Source of the DNA: Pseudomonas sp. CCI4.2
GTDB lineage: Bacteria > Pseudomonadota > Gammaproteobacteria > Pseudomonadales > Pseudomonadaceae
Reading direction: 5' to 3'
Assembly (NCBI RefSeq): GCF_034350045.1
Contig: NZ_CP133781.1
Location: 3,334,501 to 3,398,500 of the forward strand
DNA length: 64,000 bases
Below, in pieces: positions 35,959 through 46,113 of this stretch (positions are counted from its first letter, which is position 1; each line of letters starts with the position of its first letter). The position numbers and the translations under genes are program-made. The notes below the pieces were generated by a model that was not told the DNA's origin, searched no databases, and was given only the letters and a program-made list of their open reading frames with translations.

Positions 35959-37017
35959 ATGAACGACTTCAACAACGACATCCAGTTGGACACCGCCATG
36001 ACCACCACCAACATGACCATGATCCAGGCGCTGCGTTCGGCCATGGACGTGATGCTTGAGCGCGACAATGACGTGGTGGTATTCGGTCAGGACGTGGGTT
36101 ACTTCGGCGGTGTGTTCCGCTGCACCGAAGGGCTGCAAAGCAAATACGGCACCTCGCGGGTGTTCGACGCGCCAATCTCCGAAAGCGGGATCGTCGGCGT
36201 CGCCGTGGGCATGGGCGCCTACGGGCTGCGGCCAGTGGTCGAGATTCAGTTCGCCGATTACGTCTACCCCGCGTCGGATCAGATCATTTCCGAAGCCGCC
36301 CGCTTGCGTTATCGCTCGGCCGGAGAATTCACCGCCCCGATGACCCTGCGCATGCCCTGCGGCGGCGGCATCTACGGCGGCCAGACCCATAGCCAAAGCA
36401 TCGAAGCGATGTTCACCCAAGTCTGCGGTTTGCGCACGGTGATGCCGTCGAATCCGTATGACGCCAAAGGTCTGTTGATCGCCTCCATCGAATGCGATGA
36501 CCCGGTGATTTTTCTAGAACCCAAGCGCTTGTACAACGGCCCGTTCGACGGCCATCACGACCGCCCGGTAACGCCGTGGTCGAAACACCCGTCCAGCGCT
36601 GTCCCGGATGGTTATTACAAAGTGCCGCTGGATGTGGCAGCGATTGTTCGTCCCGGCAGCGACGTAACGGTGCTGACCTATGGCACCACTGTTTACGTTT
36701 CACAAGTCGCCGCCGAGGAAACCGGGGTCGATGCGGAAGTCATCGACCTGCGCAGCTTGTGGCCGCTGGACTTGGAAACCATCGTCAATTCCGTGAAAAA
36801 AACCCGCCGTTGCGTGGTAGTGCATGAGGCGACCCGGACCTGCGGCTTCGGCGCCGAGTTGGTGGCGCTGGTTCAAGAACACTGCTTCCATTACCTGGAA
36901 TCACCCATTGAACGCGTTACCGGTTGGGATACCCCGTACCCGCATGCGCAAGAGTGGGCGTATTTCCCAGGTCCGTCCCGAGTGGGCGCGGCGTTGAAAC
37001 GGGTTATGGAGGTCTGA
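35959..37017 (+). CDS. bkdA2: BkdA2, branched-chain keto acid dehydrogenase E1 beta
   Basis: A 352-residue E1 beta subunit. Conserved stretches are VFGQDVGYFGGVFRCTEGL, FDAPISESGIVGVAVGMGA, MRMPCGGGIYGGQTHSQSIE and VIFLEPKRLYNGPF. It forms the alpha2-beta2 E1 with BkdA1. Its stop is directly followed by the bkdB ATG. The first ten residues (NDFNNDIQLD) are variable and a later start at Met14 is possible. Confidence 0.97.
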   Translation: MNDFNNDIQLDTAMTTTNMTMIQALRSAMDVMLERDNDVVVFGQDVGYFGGVFRCTEGLQSKYGTSRVFDAPISESGIVGVAVGMGAYGLRPVVEIQFADYVYPASDQIISEAARLRYRSAGEFTAPMTLRMPCGGGIYGGQTHSQSIEAMFTQVCGLRTVMPSNPYDAKGLLIASIECDDPVIFLEPKRLYNGPFDGHHDRPVTPWSKHPSSAVPDGYYKVPLDVAAIVRPGSDVTVLTYGTTVYVSQVAAEETGVDAEVIDLRSLWPLDLETIVNSVKKTRRCVVVHEATRTCGFGAELVALVQEHCFHYLESPIERVTGWDTPYPHAQEWAYFPGPSRVGAALKRVMEV

Positions 37018-38286
37018 ATGGGCACGCATGTTATTAAAATGCCGGACATTGGCGAAGGCATCGCGCAAGTGGAATTGGTGGAGTGGTTCGTCAAGGTCGG
37101 CGACCGGGTGGTCGAAGATCAGGTCGTGGCCGATGTGATGACCGACAAGGCCACGGTGGATATTCCGTCTCCGGTGGCAGGCATTGTCATTGCCTTGGGC
37201 GGGCAGCCCGGTGAAGTCATGGCAGTTGGCAGTGAATTGATTCGGATTGAAGTGGAGGGCGAGGGCAATCACCGGGAATCAGCAGGTGTTGCCAAGACTG
37301 AGCCCGTGCAGGTAGCGACGCCCGTTGTCCAGGTAAAGGTTGAGGCGGCAGCGAAGCATTCACCTGCTGACGTTAAGCCCGCGCCACAGGCGCCTGTCTC
37401 CCGCGCACCCGATGAACGCCCTTTGGCTTCCCCGGCCGTACGCAAACGCGCACTGGACTTGGGCATCGCCTTGCGTCTGGTGCAGGGTCGCGGCCCGGCC
37501 GGGCACATTCGCCATGAAGACCTTGATGCTTATATAGAACAGCGCGACACGCCCATCCCGGCACCGACCTCCGCCTATGCTCAGCGCAACGACGAACAGC
37601 AAATTCCGGTCATCGGCCTGCGCCGCAAAATCGCCCAACGCATGCAAGACGCGACTCGCCGGGCCGCGCATTTCAGTTATGTCGAAGAAGTCGACGTCAC
37701 GGCGCTGGAAGAGCTGCGGGTTCACCTCAATCACACGTGGGGCGCCAGTCGCGGCAAGTTAACCCTGTTGCCGTTTCTGGTCCGGGCGATGGTCGTGGCA
37801 TTGCGTGACTTTCCGCAGATCAACGCGCGTTACGACGACGAAGCCCAAGTTATCACCCGTCACGGCGCGGTCCATGTTGGTGTCGCCACTCAAAGCGATA
37901 ACGGCTTGATGGTGCCAGTGTTACGCCACGCGGAAACCCGCAGCCTGTGGTCCAATGCCGAGGAAATCTCACGCTTGGCCAACGCCGCTCGCACTGGCAA
38001 AGCCAGTCGCGATGAAATGTCCGGTTCCACCATCACTTTGACCAGTCTTGGCCCCTTGGGCGGTATCGTCAGCACCCCGGTGTTGAACCTGCCGGAAGTG
38101 GCCATCGTCGGCGTCAATCGTATTGTCGAACGGCCGATGGTGATCCACGGCCAGATTGTGATTCGGAAAATGATGAACCTCTCCAGCTCCTTCGATCACC
38201 GCGTGGTCGATGGCATGGACGCGGCGCAATTCATCCAGGCCATTCGCGGCTTGCTCGAACAACCCGCCACGCTATTTTTGGAGTAA
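37018..38286 (+). CDS. bkdB: BkdB, lipoamide acyltransferase E2
   Basis: A 422-residue E2 core. The N-terminal lipoyl domain has the target Lys44 in [16 protein letters not shown]; a Pro/Ala-rich linker follows; the subunit-binding domain ([16 protein letters not shown]) is near 140; the catalytic acyltransferase domain ends with [16 protein letters not shown]. It transfers branched acyl groups to CoA. It sits between bkdA2 and lpdV without real gaps. Confidence 0.97.
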   Translation: MGTHVIKMPDIGEGIAQVELVEWFVKVGDRVVEDQVVADVMTDKATVDIPSPVAGIVIALGGQPGEVMAVGSELIRIEVEGEGNHRESAGVAKTEPVQVATPVVQVKVEAAAKHSPADVKPAPQAPVSRAPDERPLASPAVRKRALDLGIALRLVQGRGPAGHIRHEDLDAYIEQRDTPIPAPTSAYAQRNDEQQIPVIGLRRKIAQRMQDATRRAAHFSYVEEVDVTALEELRVHLNHTWGASRGKLTLLPFLVRAMVVALRDFPQINARYDDEAQVITRHGAVHVGVATQSDNGLMVPVLRHAETRSLWSNAEEISRLANAARTGKASRDEMSGSTITLTSLGPLGGIVSTPVLNLPEVAIVGVNRIVERPMVIHGQIVIRKMMNLSSSFDHRVVDGMDAAQFIQAIRGLLEQPATLFLE

Positions 38287-38288
38287 TC

Positions 38289-39686
38289 ATGCCGCAGACG
38301 TTAAGTACCACGTTGCTGATTATCGGCGGCGGCCCTGGCGGTTACGTGGCGGCGATTCGTGCCGGTCAACTGGGCATCCCAACGATTCTGGTGGAAGGCC
38401 AGGCATTGGGCGGCACCTGTTTGAACGTCGGGTGCATTCCCTCCAAAGCGTTGATTCATGTTGCAGAGCAGTTTCACCAAACCCGTTTGTTCACCACGCC
38501 TTCTGCCTTGGGTATTAGCGTACCGTCGGCGACATTGGACATTAGCCAAAGCGTGAACTGGAAGAACGGCATCGTTGATCGCTTGACCACCGGCGTCGCG
38601 GCGCTGCTGAAGAAAAACAAGGTGCAGGTGATCCACGGCTGGGCCCGGGTCATCGATGGCAAAACCGTTGAAGTGGCCGGTGAAAAAGGCAGTCAGCGTA
38701 TCCAATGCGAGCATTTGCTGCTGGCCACTGGATCGACCTCGGTCAACCTGCCGATGCTGCCGCTTGGCGGGCCGATCATATCGTCCACCGAAGCGCTGAC
38801 GCCCGAGGCGATTCCCAAGCACTTGGTCGTGGTTGGCGCCGGTTATATCGGCCTGGAACTGGGCATCGCCTATCGCAAACTGGGTGCCGAGGTCAGTGTG
38901 GTCGAGGCCCGTGATCGGATCTTGCCCGCGTATGACCAGGAACTCACTCAACCGATTGCCGAGACCTTGAAACACCTGGGCGTGAAGCTGTACCTGCAAC
39001 ACAGCGTTCAAGGCTTCGACCCTGAAACCCGGATACTGCAAGTCCGTGATCCCGAAGGCCAGGCCTTAACCCTGACCGCTGATCAAGTGCTAGTGGCGGT
39101 GGGGCGCAAACCGAACAGCCAGGGCTGGAACCTTGAAGCGCTGGGGCTGGACATGAACGGCGCGGCGGTGAAAATCGACGACCGTTGCCAGACCAGCATG
39201 CGTAACGTCTGGGCCATCGGTGATCTGGCTGGCGAACCGATGTTGGCCCACCGCGCCATGGCCCAAGGGGAAATGGTCGCGGAATTGATCGCAGGCAACG
39301 CCCGAGAATTCAACCCGGTAGCGATTGCCGCCGTGTGTTTTACCGACCCGGAATTAGTGGTGGTCGGTAAAACCCCGGAGGAAGCAAACGCGCTGGGGTT
39401 GGATTGTCTGGTCGCGAGCTTCCCGTTTGCGGCCAATGGCCGGGCGATGACGTTGGAATCGAAAAGCGGCTTCGTGCGCGTAGTGGCCAGACGTGACAAT
39501 CATTTGATTGTGGGCTGGCAGGCGGTTGGCGTCGGCGTGTCGGAGTTATCCACCGCGTTCGCCCAATCCCTGGAAATGGGCGCAAGACTGGAAGACATCG
39601 CCGGCACCATCCACGCCCACCCGACCTTGGGCGAGGCCGTGCACGAAGCCGCGCTGCGCGCGTTGGGGCATGCGTTGCATCTTTGA
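38289..39686 (+). CDS. lpdV: LpdV, lipoamide dehydrogenase E3
   Basis: A 465-residue flavoprotein that reoxidises the lipoyl group of BkdB with NAD. The redox disulfide is in [16 protein letters not shown]; the FAD motif [19 protein letters not shown] is at the start; the NAD-binding fold begins [17 protein letters not shown]; the catalytic His-Glu pair is in [13 protein letters not shown]. Last gene of the operon; repeat elements follow. Confidence 0.97.
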   Translation: MPQTLSTTLLIIGGGPGGYVAAIRAGQLGIPTILVEGQALGGTCLNVGCIPSKALIHVAEQFHQTRLFTTPSALGISVPSATLDISQSVNWKNGIVDRLTTGVAALLKKNKVQVIHGWARVIDGKTVEVAGEKGSQRIQCEHLLLATGSTSVNLPMLPLGGPIISSTEALTPEAIPKHLVVVGAGYIGLELGIAYRKLGAEVSVVEARDRILPAYDQELTQPIAETLKHLGVKLYLQHSVQGFDPETRILQVRDPEGQALTLTADQVLVAVGRKPNSQGWNLEALGLDMNGAAVKIDDRCQTSMRNVWAIGDLAGEPMLAHRAMAQGEMVAELIAGNAREFNPVAIAAVCFTDPELVVVGKTPEEANALGLDCLVASFPFAANGRAMTLESKSGFVRVVARRDNHLIVGWQAVGVGVSELSTAFAQSLEMGARLEDIAGTIHAHPTLGEAVHEAALRALGHALHL

Positions 39687-39700
39687 ATTAGCCCTGAATC

Positions 39701-39799
39701 CTTCGCAGGCAAGCCTGCTCCCACAGGGTTTTTGCCATCCAGAAAGGCGGTATTGGATGGAGATCCTGTGGGAGGCTTGCCAACGATAGCGGTGTGTCA
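39701..39799. repeat. GTGGGAGCAGG-type element, diverged
   Basis: Contains CTTCGCAGGCAAGCCTGCTCCCACAGG (inverse orientation) and a second arm TGTGGGAGGCTTGCCAACGATAGCGG. It lies directly after the lpdV stop and may help terminate the bkd transcript. Confidence 0.7.
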
Positions 39800-39848
39800 G
39801 TCGCCAAAAAATCAAGCAAAAGCTGATCTGATCCACGCCGCAAATTGT

Positions 39849-39910
39849 CGAGCCAACTTGTTGGCGAAGGATCTCCGATACACCGCCTCGCCAACAAGTT
39901 GGCTCCTACA
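39849..39910. repeat. GTAGGAGCCAAC-type inverted repeat
   Basis: Starts CGAGCCAACTTGTTGGCGAAGG and ends CTCGCCAACAAGTTGGCTCCTACA. The arms pair over about 17 bases. It lies between the convergent lpdV and MFS genes. Confidence 0.8.
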
Positions 39911-39915
39911 GATAA

Positions 39916-41133
39916 TCAATCAGTGCTCATCGCGATACGTCGCTCACTGATCGCGTTCAGCAGGAAACTGATGAGCGCGATCAACGGCAGCGCGCTACCC
40001 ACCAGCACGATCCATAACCAACCGCCTTGTTCGTACAGCACACTGGCGACTGCCGAGCCAATAGCCCCGCCGATAAAGATGCTGGTCATGTACAACGCAT
40101 TCAGGCGGCTGCGGCTGTTGGCATCCAGCGCGTAAACCGCGCGCTGACCCATCACCATGTTCATTTGCACGCAAAAATCGAGCACTACGCCGGTCACGGC
40201 CAACCCGACCACGCTGTACACCGGGTGAATCAGTGCCGGCAAGAAGCTCAACACGGCCAGTATCAAGGCCAGTAAACTGGCGATGCGCGTATGCCCGGCG
40301 TCAGCCAGACGACCACTGATGGGCGCGGCAATGGCGCCAATGGCCCCGACCAATGCGAACAAGGCAATTTGCGTCTGCGACAGCCCGTGATTACGCGCCA
40401 GTTCTACCGGCACCGCAGTCCAGAACAGGCTGAACGCGGCGAACATCAATCCTTGATAAAGCGCCCGCTGACGCAGCACCGGTTGAGTGCGCAATAAGGT
40501 CCACAGCGAACCCAGCAGTTGGCGATACGACGCGCTGTGGCTGGGTTGACGTTTTGGCATGGTGGTGGCGAGCACCACGCTGATCAATGTCATAACGACT
40601 GCCGCCGTGATAAACACCGCCCGCCAGCCGAAGTGGTCGGCAATCACGCTGGACAACGGTCGCGCCAGCAAAATACCCAGCAACAGTCCACCCATGATGC
40701 TGCCGACCACCCGACCTCGGGATTCCTCAGGCGCCAAATGCGCGGCCAGCGGGATCAGGATCTGCACCGACACCGAACTGAAACCCACCAGTAACGACGC
40801 CAGCAGGAATACATTCGGCTGTTGACTGAACGCCGCCCCCAACAAACTGATGATCGCCAGCAGCGCGGTCAGGATCATCAGCCGGCGGTTCTCCAAGAGG
40901 TCACCCAGCGGCACGAGGAAAAACAGGCCAATGGCGTAACCAATCTGAGTCAGCGACACGATCATGCTGGCCATGGTGCTGGACAGGCCGATGTCAGGCG
41001 CAATCAACTCGATGATCGGCTGGGCGTAATAAAGATTGCCGACGATGGCGCCACAGCAAAACGCGAACAACGTCACCCTCCCGCGCGTCATGGTGTGGGA
41101 GTGGTCGGTGTGGGTCGTAATACTCATGGACAT
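39916..41133 (-). CDS. MFS transporter, 12-helix
   Basis: A 405-residue major facilitator transporter. Signature stretches: YYAQPIIELIAPDIGLSSTM, PLGDLLENRRLMIL and GGLLLGILLARPLSSVIADHFGWRAVF. It belongs to the group of drug or sugar efflux-type transporters (YnfM-like). The ATG at 41133 or 41127 is preferred; the further upstream start at 41181 adds a charged, unlikely N-terminus. It is convergent with lpdV and divergent from ptuA. Substrate unknown. Confidence 0.85.
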   Translation of the reverse strand: MSMSITTHTDHSHTMTRGRVTLFAFCCGAIVGNLYYAQPIIELIAPDIGLSSTMASMIVSLTQIGYAIGLFFLVPLGDLLENRRLMILTALLAIISLLGAAFSQQPNVFLLASLLVGFSSVSVQILIPLAAHLAPEESRGRVVGSIMGGLLLGILLARPLSSVIADHFGWRAVFITAAVVMTLISVVLATTMPKRQPSHSASYRQLLGSLWTLLRTQPVLRQRALYQGLMFAAFSLFWTAVPVELARNHGLSQTQIALFALVGAIGAIAAPISGRLADAGHTRIASLLALILAVLSFLPALIHPVYSVVGLAVTGVVLDFCVQMNMVMGQRAVYALDANSRSRLNALYMTSIFIGGAIGSAVASVLYEQGGWLWIVLVGSALPLIALISFLLNAISERRIAMSTD

Positions 41134-41338
41134 TCTCGTTCGCGCTTTTGATAGCGCGCAGGCTAATGGTTTCGCCCGCAAGTAAAAAGGGTCGTGGCCG
41201 TGATAGCTAATATGCTTCGAAAGAATGGGGCGCTTTTTACACCGTTCATCGACCTCACGTCAGCCGTTCCATGTTGAGCAAGGAATGACATAATGCGGCC
41301 CTGTTGCTTTAGTCGGACAACCCCACAAGGGTACTTGG

Positions 41339-42703
41339 ATGGAAATCAAAAATATCAGGCTTCGCAATGTGGGTCGTTTTGTCGATCTGCAGGTTGCCTT
41401 GGCCCCGACCCATCAGCACGCGTCCAACGTTACGGTGCTGGTAGGGAATAATGGCGCGGGAAAAACCAGTCTGCTCAAGTCTGTTGCTCTCTCGCTTAGC
41501 TGGCTGGTGGCGAGAATTCGTTCCGAGAAGGGAAGTGGAAATCGCATTGCTGAGGATGTGATTCATAACTCTGCCAGTACCGCATCGATATCCATCTCGA
41601 TCCACGATACTTATGCCCGCGATGTAGAAATAGAGTTCAGTCCAGAGCGCGATAATTTCGACTGGTCGGTGACCGCTGTCCGAAAAGGTCGAAAAGCGGA
41701 TGCGAACAGCCAATTGACGGATGTAAGTCATCTGGCGGACAACTATCGCGCGATGTTAGGTATCAACGATCAGGCATCGGTTCCCTTGATAGTTTTCTAT
41801 CCAGTAGAGCGATCTGTGCTTGAGATACCGCTCAAGATTAAAACCCGGCACACCTTTGGTCAGTTAGATGGTTATGATAATTCGCTCAACGGCGGTGTGG
41901 ATTTTCGCCGGTTTTTCGAATGGTTCAGGGAGCGTGAAGACGGGGAAAATGAAGTCGGGGTTCCCACTAACGTATTGACCGATATTTCGCGAAGGTTCGG
42001 ACAAGACAGCGAGTTGTGGCATGCGCTTTCTCAGCTCAATGCATCCTCCCGTGATCGCCAACTGACGGCGGTTCGATCCGCGATTGCAGCGTTTATGCCT
42101 GGATTCAATAACCTGCGTGTCCAGCGTAAACCGCGTTTGCACATGGCCATCGATAAAGACAATGTCACGTTGAATGTCTCCCAGCTATCCCAAGGTGAAA
42201 AGTCCATGATGGCACTGGTGGGCGATATTGCGCGCCGGCTGGCCATGATGAATCCATCGTTGAAGAATCCGCTGGAGGGAGACGGTATCGTTTTGATCGA
42301 TGAAGTCGATCTGCACTTACACCCCAAGTGGCAACGGACCTTGGTCAGACAATTGACCACGACGTTTCCTAACTGCCAGTTTCTCCTGACGACTCATTCC
42401 CCGTTGGTCATCAGTGATGCCAAGGATGTGTTGTGCTACGTGATGGATGACGGTGATGTCCAGGAGCAGCCGGGATTGTATGGCCTAGATGCCAATCAGG
42501 TCCTGCTGAGTGTGATGGATACCGATATTCGCAACAGTGATGTGCAACAAAAACTGGATGGTTTGCACTCATTGTTGCAGGACGGCAAGGTGGAGGAGGC
42601 TACCTCTCTCTATGCATCATTATTGGAGGAGCTGCCGGCAGGGCATCTTGAGTTAGCAAAAGCTGCACTATTGATCAGAAAACTGGGGATGCGGCGTGCG
42701 TAA
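41339..42703 (+). CDS. ptuA: PtuA-like AAA ATPase of a Septu-type defence system
   Basis: A 454-residue ABC/SMC-type ATPase. Walker A is GNNGAGKT at 36-43, the signature LSQGEKS at 283-289, Walker B GIVLIDEVD at 316-324 and the switch His353 in TTHSPL. The central 100-270 region is a helical/beta insertion as in PtuA and RloA-like ATPases. It is directly followed by, and overlaps, a PtuB-like HNH nuclease gene. The pair defines Septu, which cuts nucleic acid during phage infection. No reverse transcriptase is nearby, so a retron is not supported. Confidence 0.8.
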   Translation: MEIKNIRLRNVGRFVDLQVALAPTHQHASNVTVLVGNNGAGKTSLLKSVALSLSWLVARIRSEKGSGNRIAEDVIHNSASTASISISIHDTYARDVEIEFSPERDNFDWSVTAVRKGRKADANSQLTDVSHLADNYRAMLGINDQASVPLIVFYPVERSVLEIPLKIKTRHTFGQLDGYDNSLNGGVDFRRFFEWFREREDGENEVGVPTNVLTDISRRFGQDSELWHALSQLNASSRDRQLTAVRSAIAAFMPGFNNLRVQRKPRLHMAIDKDNVTLNVSQLSQGEKSMMALVGDIARRLAMMNPSLKNPLEGDGIVLIDEVDLHLHPKWQRTLVRQLTTTFPNCQFLLTTHSPLVISDAKDVLCYVMDDGDVQEQPGLYGLDANQVLLSVMDTDIRNSDVQQKLDGLHSLLQDGKVEEATSLYASLLEELPAGHLELAKAALLIRKLGMRRA

Positions 42704-43337
42704 GATCGAAAAAGGAGTTGAAACGTTGGAACTGAGTGCATGGAAGCGCGCAAACCCAGGCAAGCGCTATCAAGATCTCCAAGGTAACAAAGGCGTGAAG
42801 GGTTCTATTCGCAAGGCCTGTGTTTCTGAACAATTTGGGCTGTGTGCTTATTGCTGTCAGGAAGTCTCGTCTGAGGAAGTTAGCGCTCATAGTGAACATG
42901 TGGAAGCTCAGGCACGCGCTCCGCACCGCACCTTGGATTTTTCAAATATCGTTGCCAGCTGCAATCGGAAAAAACAGTGTGGGGATGCTCACGGTAGTCA
43001 AATACTGCCCCTGACACCGTTGATGGAAGAATGCGAAAGCGAGTTGATATTTGAAATGTCGGGCAAGGTTCGAGGTTTGACGGAGCGAGCACAAACCAGT
43101 ATCCGAGTTCTTAATCTTGGTGATACTCAAGACGGTAATCGCGGCCTGATTGGTGCTCGAAAGGCTATGGTGGATGCATTGCTGTACAGCTACGCAGTGG
43201 ACCCTACAGAACTCTGCCTGGAAGATGATCGGGTTTTGGACCTTCTACTTGAGGACTTGCTGCAACCTGACGCTGCGCATAAGTTGCAGCCGTTCTCTCC
43301 CGTGCTGGTAAACGTTATCCGTCACTTACGTTTGTGA
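42696..43337 (+). CDS. ptuB: PtuB-like HNH endonuclease
   Basis: A 213-residue nuclease of the type usually partnered with PtuA. Metal and catalytic residues are visible: CAYC (C50, C53), AHSEHVEAQ (H65, H68), NIVASCNRKKQCGDAHG (C89, N90, C95, H99). The N-terminal MRKIEKG followed by WKRANPG is the start typical of the family. It begins with GTG and overlaps ptuA by eight bases, so the two are translated together. It is convergent with nitA. Confidence 0.8.
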   Translation: MRKIEKGVETLELSAWKRANPGKRYQDLQGNKGVKGSIRKACVSEQFGLCAYCCQEVSSEEVSAHSEHVEAQARAPHRTLDFSNIVASCNRKKQCGDAHGSQILPLTPLMEECESELIFEMSGKVRGLTERAQTSIRVLNLGDTQDGNRGLIGARKAMVDALLYSYAVDPTELCLEDDRVLDLLLEDLLQPDAAHKLQPFSPVLVNVIRHLRL

Positions 43338-43363
43338 AGTTGCAAAACGTATCAAAAAACTAA

Positions 43364-45268
43364 TCACTCCAACTCAATGTCCAAGCGCTTCAATCTGGAC
43401 GCCAAGGTCGTCGGTTTTATCCCCAATAATTCCGCCGCGCCGCCTTTGCCGAACAACTTTCCGTTGGCCGCTTTGAGCGCGGCGTGCATGTTGTTGCGCT
43501 CCAGTTCTCGCAGTTGCGCGTCGGTCATGACCGATGACGGCATGAACAGAAGGGTGGTGCTTTCGGCGCTTTTAGGTTCGTCCGGGAGGTCCATGTTCAG
43601 ATCAGCACCACGGGAGGTAATCAGCGCCCGTTCGATGACGTTTTGCAGTTCGCGGATGTTGCCCGGCCATGAATAACGCTGCAAACGCTCGATGTCGCTG
43701 TTGCGCAGGCGGCGGCCGGGCATGTTCAGGCGTTGGCTGGTTTGCTTGAGAAAGTGCGCGGCCAGTGGCGGGATGTCCATGGCGCGGTCGCGCAGGGCCG
43801 GGGACTGGATCGGGAACACGTTGAGCCGGAAATACAGGTCTTCGCGAAAGCGCTTGGCCGTGACTTCCTGACGCAAGTCCCGGTTGGTGGCGGCGATGAT
43901 CCGTACATCGACCTTGCGCGTGCGCTCTTCACCGACCCGTTCGAACTGGCCTTCCTGCAATACCCGCAGCAGTTTGCTTTGCAGCTCCAGGGGGATTTCG
44001 CCGATCTCGTCGAGAAACAACGTGCCGCCATCGGCCAATTCGAAACGTCCGACCCGGTCCCGAATCGCCCCGGTGAACGCGCCACGGATGTGGCCGAAGA
44101 ACTCGCTTTCAAACAGTTCGGTGGGAATCGCCGCGCAGTTAACCCGAATCAACGGGCTGGCGCTGCGGCGGCTGGCTTGGTGAATGGCCCGGGCGATTAG
44201 CTCTTTGCCAGTGCCAGATTCACCGTTAATCAGCACGCTGGCGTCGGTGGGGGCAACCACGTCGATCTGTTTGATGATCTTCAGAATCGGATCGCTTTGG
44301 CCGACGATTTCGCGGAAGTTGTGCTCGATGTGGATTTCTTCCTGCAAATACGCGTTTTGCTCCTCCAGCCGCTGTTTGAGGACGTTGAGTTCTTTGAGGG
44401 CGCTTTGCAGTTGATTCTCAGTGTTGCGGCGTTCGGTGATGTCACGAAATACCACCACGGCGCCGGCGATTCGGCCATCGGAAATCACCGGGGTGCTGGT
44501 GAATTCCACCGGAAAACTGCTGCCGTCGCGGCGCCAGAACACTTCTTGGCGCCCTTCGTGAATCACGCCGTCGCGCACCGCTTTATAGATCGGGCAATCT
44601 TCCACCGGATAATGACTGCCGTCGGCGTGGGTGTGGTGATGAATGCGGTGGATATTTCTGCCGATCATGTCCTCGGGTTCCCAGCCGAGCATGCGCGCGC
44701 CCGCCGGGTTGACGAAGGTCGCCAATCCGTCGCTGTTAATGCTGTAAATGCCATCGCCCACCGAACTCAGTAGCAACTGGTTGTCGCGCTCGGACTCTTG
44801 AAACAGATTAAGAATGTTGCGCCATTCGATCAGCCCGCCACGCATGGTGCGCTCGGTGTGGGCTTGGTCGCGCTGATACTTCTGCTGACTCAGCTCACGC
44901 AGCACCAGAATCAGTTGCTGCTCGCCCTTTATTTGCAGGGTGGTGGCGGAGATTTCCAGCTCGATACGCTCACCGGTCTTGCAATTGCAGCTCAACTCAT
45001 CGCTCCAGCCTTGGCCCTTGTCCAGCACCGCCTGGGTAAACACGATCAGATCTGCAAGCTGATGGCCGAACAGTTTGCTCACCGGTAGCGCCAACAACTC
45101 TTGGCGCGGATAGCCGAGCAGCTTGCAGGCAGCGACGTTCAGGTCCCCAAACCGGTCGGCGTAGGGATTGAGCAACACGATGGCTTCGGCGCAGTGTTCA
45201 AACACCATGTGCCGTGACGAATATGCCAGGTCAGCCCAGTTGCTGAGGGAGTCTGTTTCGGTGTTCAT
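43364..45268 (-). CDS. nitA: NitA, PAS-domain sigma-54 activator of the nit cluster
   Basis: A 634-residue activator. Two PAS domains occupy about 1-130 and 160-280, the second with [17 protein letters not shown]; a coiled coil follows. The AAA+ domain has [12 protein letters not shown] and GAFTGA, the sigma-54 contact. A Fis-type DNA-binding end ([20 protein letters not shown]) closes it. There is no receiver domain, so the signal is sensed by the PAS domains. Divergent from nitB with a sigma-54 promoter in the gap. The name follows the Nit1C cluster of cyanide-assimilating pseudomonads. Confidence 0.88.
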   Translation of the reverse strand: MNTETDSLSNWADLAYSSRHMVFEHCAEAIVLLNPYADRFGDLNVAACKLLGYPRQELLALPVSKLFGHQLADLIVFTQAVLDKGQGWSDELSCNCKTGERIELEISATTLQIKGEQQLILVLRELSQQKYQRDQAHTERTMRGGLIEWRNILNLFQESERDNQLLLSSVGDGIYSINSDGLATFVNPAGARMLGWEPEDMIGRNIHRIHHHTHADGSHYPVEDCPIYKAVRDGVIHEGRQEVFWRRDGSSFPVEFTSTPVISDGRIAGAVVVFRDITERRNTENQLQSALKELNVLKQRLEEQNAYLQEEIHIEHNFREIVGQSDPILKIIKQIDVVAPTDASVLINGESGTGKELIARAIHQASRRSASPLIRVNCAAIPTELFESEFFGHIRGAFTGAIRDRVGRFELADGGTLFLDEIGEIPLELQSKLLRVLQEGQFERVGEERTRKVDVRIIAATNRDLRQEVTAKRFREDLYFRLNVFPIQSPALRDRAMDIPPLAAHFLKQTSQRLNMPGRRLRNSDIERLQRYSWPGNIRELQNVIERALITSRGADLNMDLPDEPKSAESTTLLFMPSSVMTDAQLRELERNNMHAALKAANGKLFGKGGAAELLGIKPTTLASRLKRLDIELE

Positions 45269-45291
45269 TACGAAATCTCGTGATTGACCGC

Positions 45292-45305
45292 TACGAATAT
45301 TCGTA
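45292..45305 (+). promoter_or_regulatory. Palindrome TACGAATATTCGTA, candidate NitA site
   Basis: A perfect 14-base palindrome located about 130 bases upstream of the nitB sigma-54 promoter, the usual distance for an activator site. It is close to the nitA start, so it could also mediate autoregulation. The function is inferred from position only. Confidence 0.5.
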
Positions 45306-45340
45306 TTTCTACGTGAATGCGTGGTTCGCCGATAGCATCA

Positions 45341-45363
45341 GATACGTGATAAAAAACCGTATC
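45341..45363 (+). promoter_or_regulatory. Inverted repeat GATACG-N11-CGTATC, candidate regulatory site
   Basis: A 6-base inverted repeat spaced by 11 bases, about 60 bases upstream of the nitB promoter. It could be a second activator site or an integration host factor region, as the spacer is A-rich. Inferred from position only. Confidence 0.35.
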
Positions 45364-45423
45364 AGATTGGCATAATCATCTAATTCAATGACTTAAGTCA
45401 GTGCAGACATTATTTTAATTTCC

Positions 45424-45439
45424 TGGCACGGCATTCGCT
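45424..45439 (+). promoter_or_regulatory. Sigma-54 promoter of nitB operon
   Basis: Reads TGGCACG-GCAT-TCGCT: a full match to the -24 element and the GC of the -12 element with exact GG-N10-GC spacing. It lies about 66 bases before the nitB ATG, and the divergent nitA gene encodes a sigma-54 activator. This is the clearest promoter in the window. Confidence 0.85.
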
Positions 45440-45505
45440 CTCTCTCTTGCAACCCGGCAGCCACCTCAGGCCGCCGCTAAAGCAAAAAAATTGGAGAGCG
45501 ACGAC

Positions 45506-45988
45506 ATGCCAACCGTGGATATTCCTCATTACAAAGACGGCGACTTTCTGGTCGATTACGAAGAAAAAGTCTTCGAAGACGTCAAAGCCGAGCCCGGCGA
45601 AAAAGTCCTGATCACCTTCCACACCATCGCTTTCGAAGGCTCCATCGGCCTGGTCAACATGCTTCAGGCCAAGCGTCTGCTGCGCAAGGGCTTTGAAACC
45701 ACCATCCTCTTGTACGGCCCCGGCGTGCAGTTGGGCGTGCAGCGTGGTTTCCCAACCCTGGGTGCTGAAGCGTTCCCTGGCCATTTGGCGGTGAACAAGC
45801 AACTCATCCAGTTCATGGAAGAGGGCGGCAAAGTCTATGCCTGCCGTTTTGCTTTGCAGGCGCTGTATGGCCAGACCGAAAAAGCCTTGATCGAAGGTAT
45901 CCGTCCGATCAACCCACTGGACGTGATGGACCTGCGTCTGCTGATGCGCCGTGAAGGCGCAATGATCATCGATACCTGGACTGCATAA
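45506..45988 (+). CDS. nitB: NitB, MSMEG_0572/Sll0783-family protein
   Basis: A 160-residue protein of the nitrogen-starvation response family that is always linked with Nit1 nitrilases. Recognised stretches: [40 protein letters not shown] and [20 protein letters not shown]. It has a DsrE-like alpha/beta look, but its activity is unknown. The ATG at 45506 has GGAGAG seven bases upstream, preferred over TTG at 45491. First gene after the sigma-54 promoter. Confidence 0.88.
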   Translation: MPTVDIPHYKDGDFLVDYEEKVFEDVKAEPGEKVLITFHTIAFEGSIGLVNMLQAKRLLRKGFETTILLYGPGVQLGVQRGFPTLGAEAFPGHLAVNKQLIQFMEEGGKVYACRFALQALYGQTEKALIEGIRPINPLDVMDLRLLMRREGAMIIDTWTA

Positions 45989-46007
45989 AACAAAACGCCC
46001 CTTGTCC

Positions 46008-46082
46008 GTAGGAGCCAACGTGTTGGCGAGCGGCCTTCGCGGTTTGTCAGAAATGCCGCCTCGCCAACACGTTGGCTCCTAC
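46008..46082. repeat. GTAGGAGCCAACGTG inverted repeat between nitB and nitC
   Basis: Starts GTAGGAGCCAACGTGTTGGC and ends with the exact inverse GCCAACACGTTGGCTCCTAC. The arms pair perfectly over about 23 bases, the most perfect copy of this type in the window. It sits in the nit operon and could lower transcription beyond nitB. Confidence 0.9.
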
Positions 46083-46113
46083 CGATATTTGTCACTCCAT
46101 CAGGACCCCCATC

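Noticed and set aside
41339..43337. Retron with PtuAB effectors
   Set aside because: No reverse transcriptase gene or msr-msd-like region was found in the flanks.
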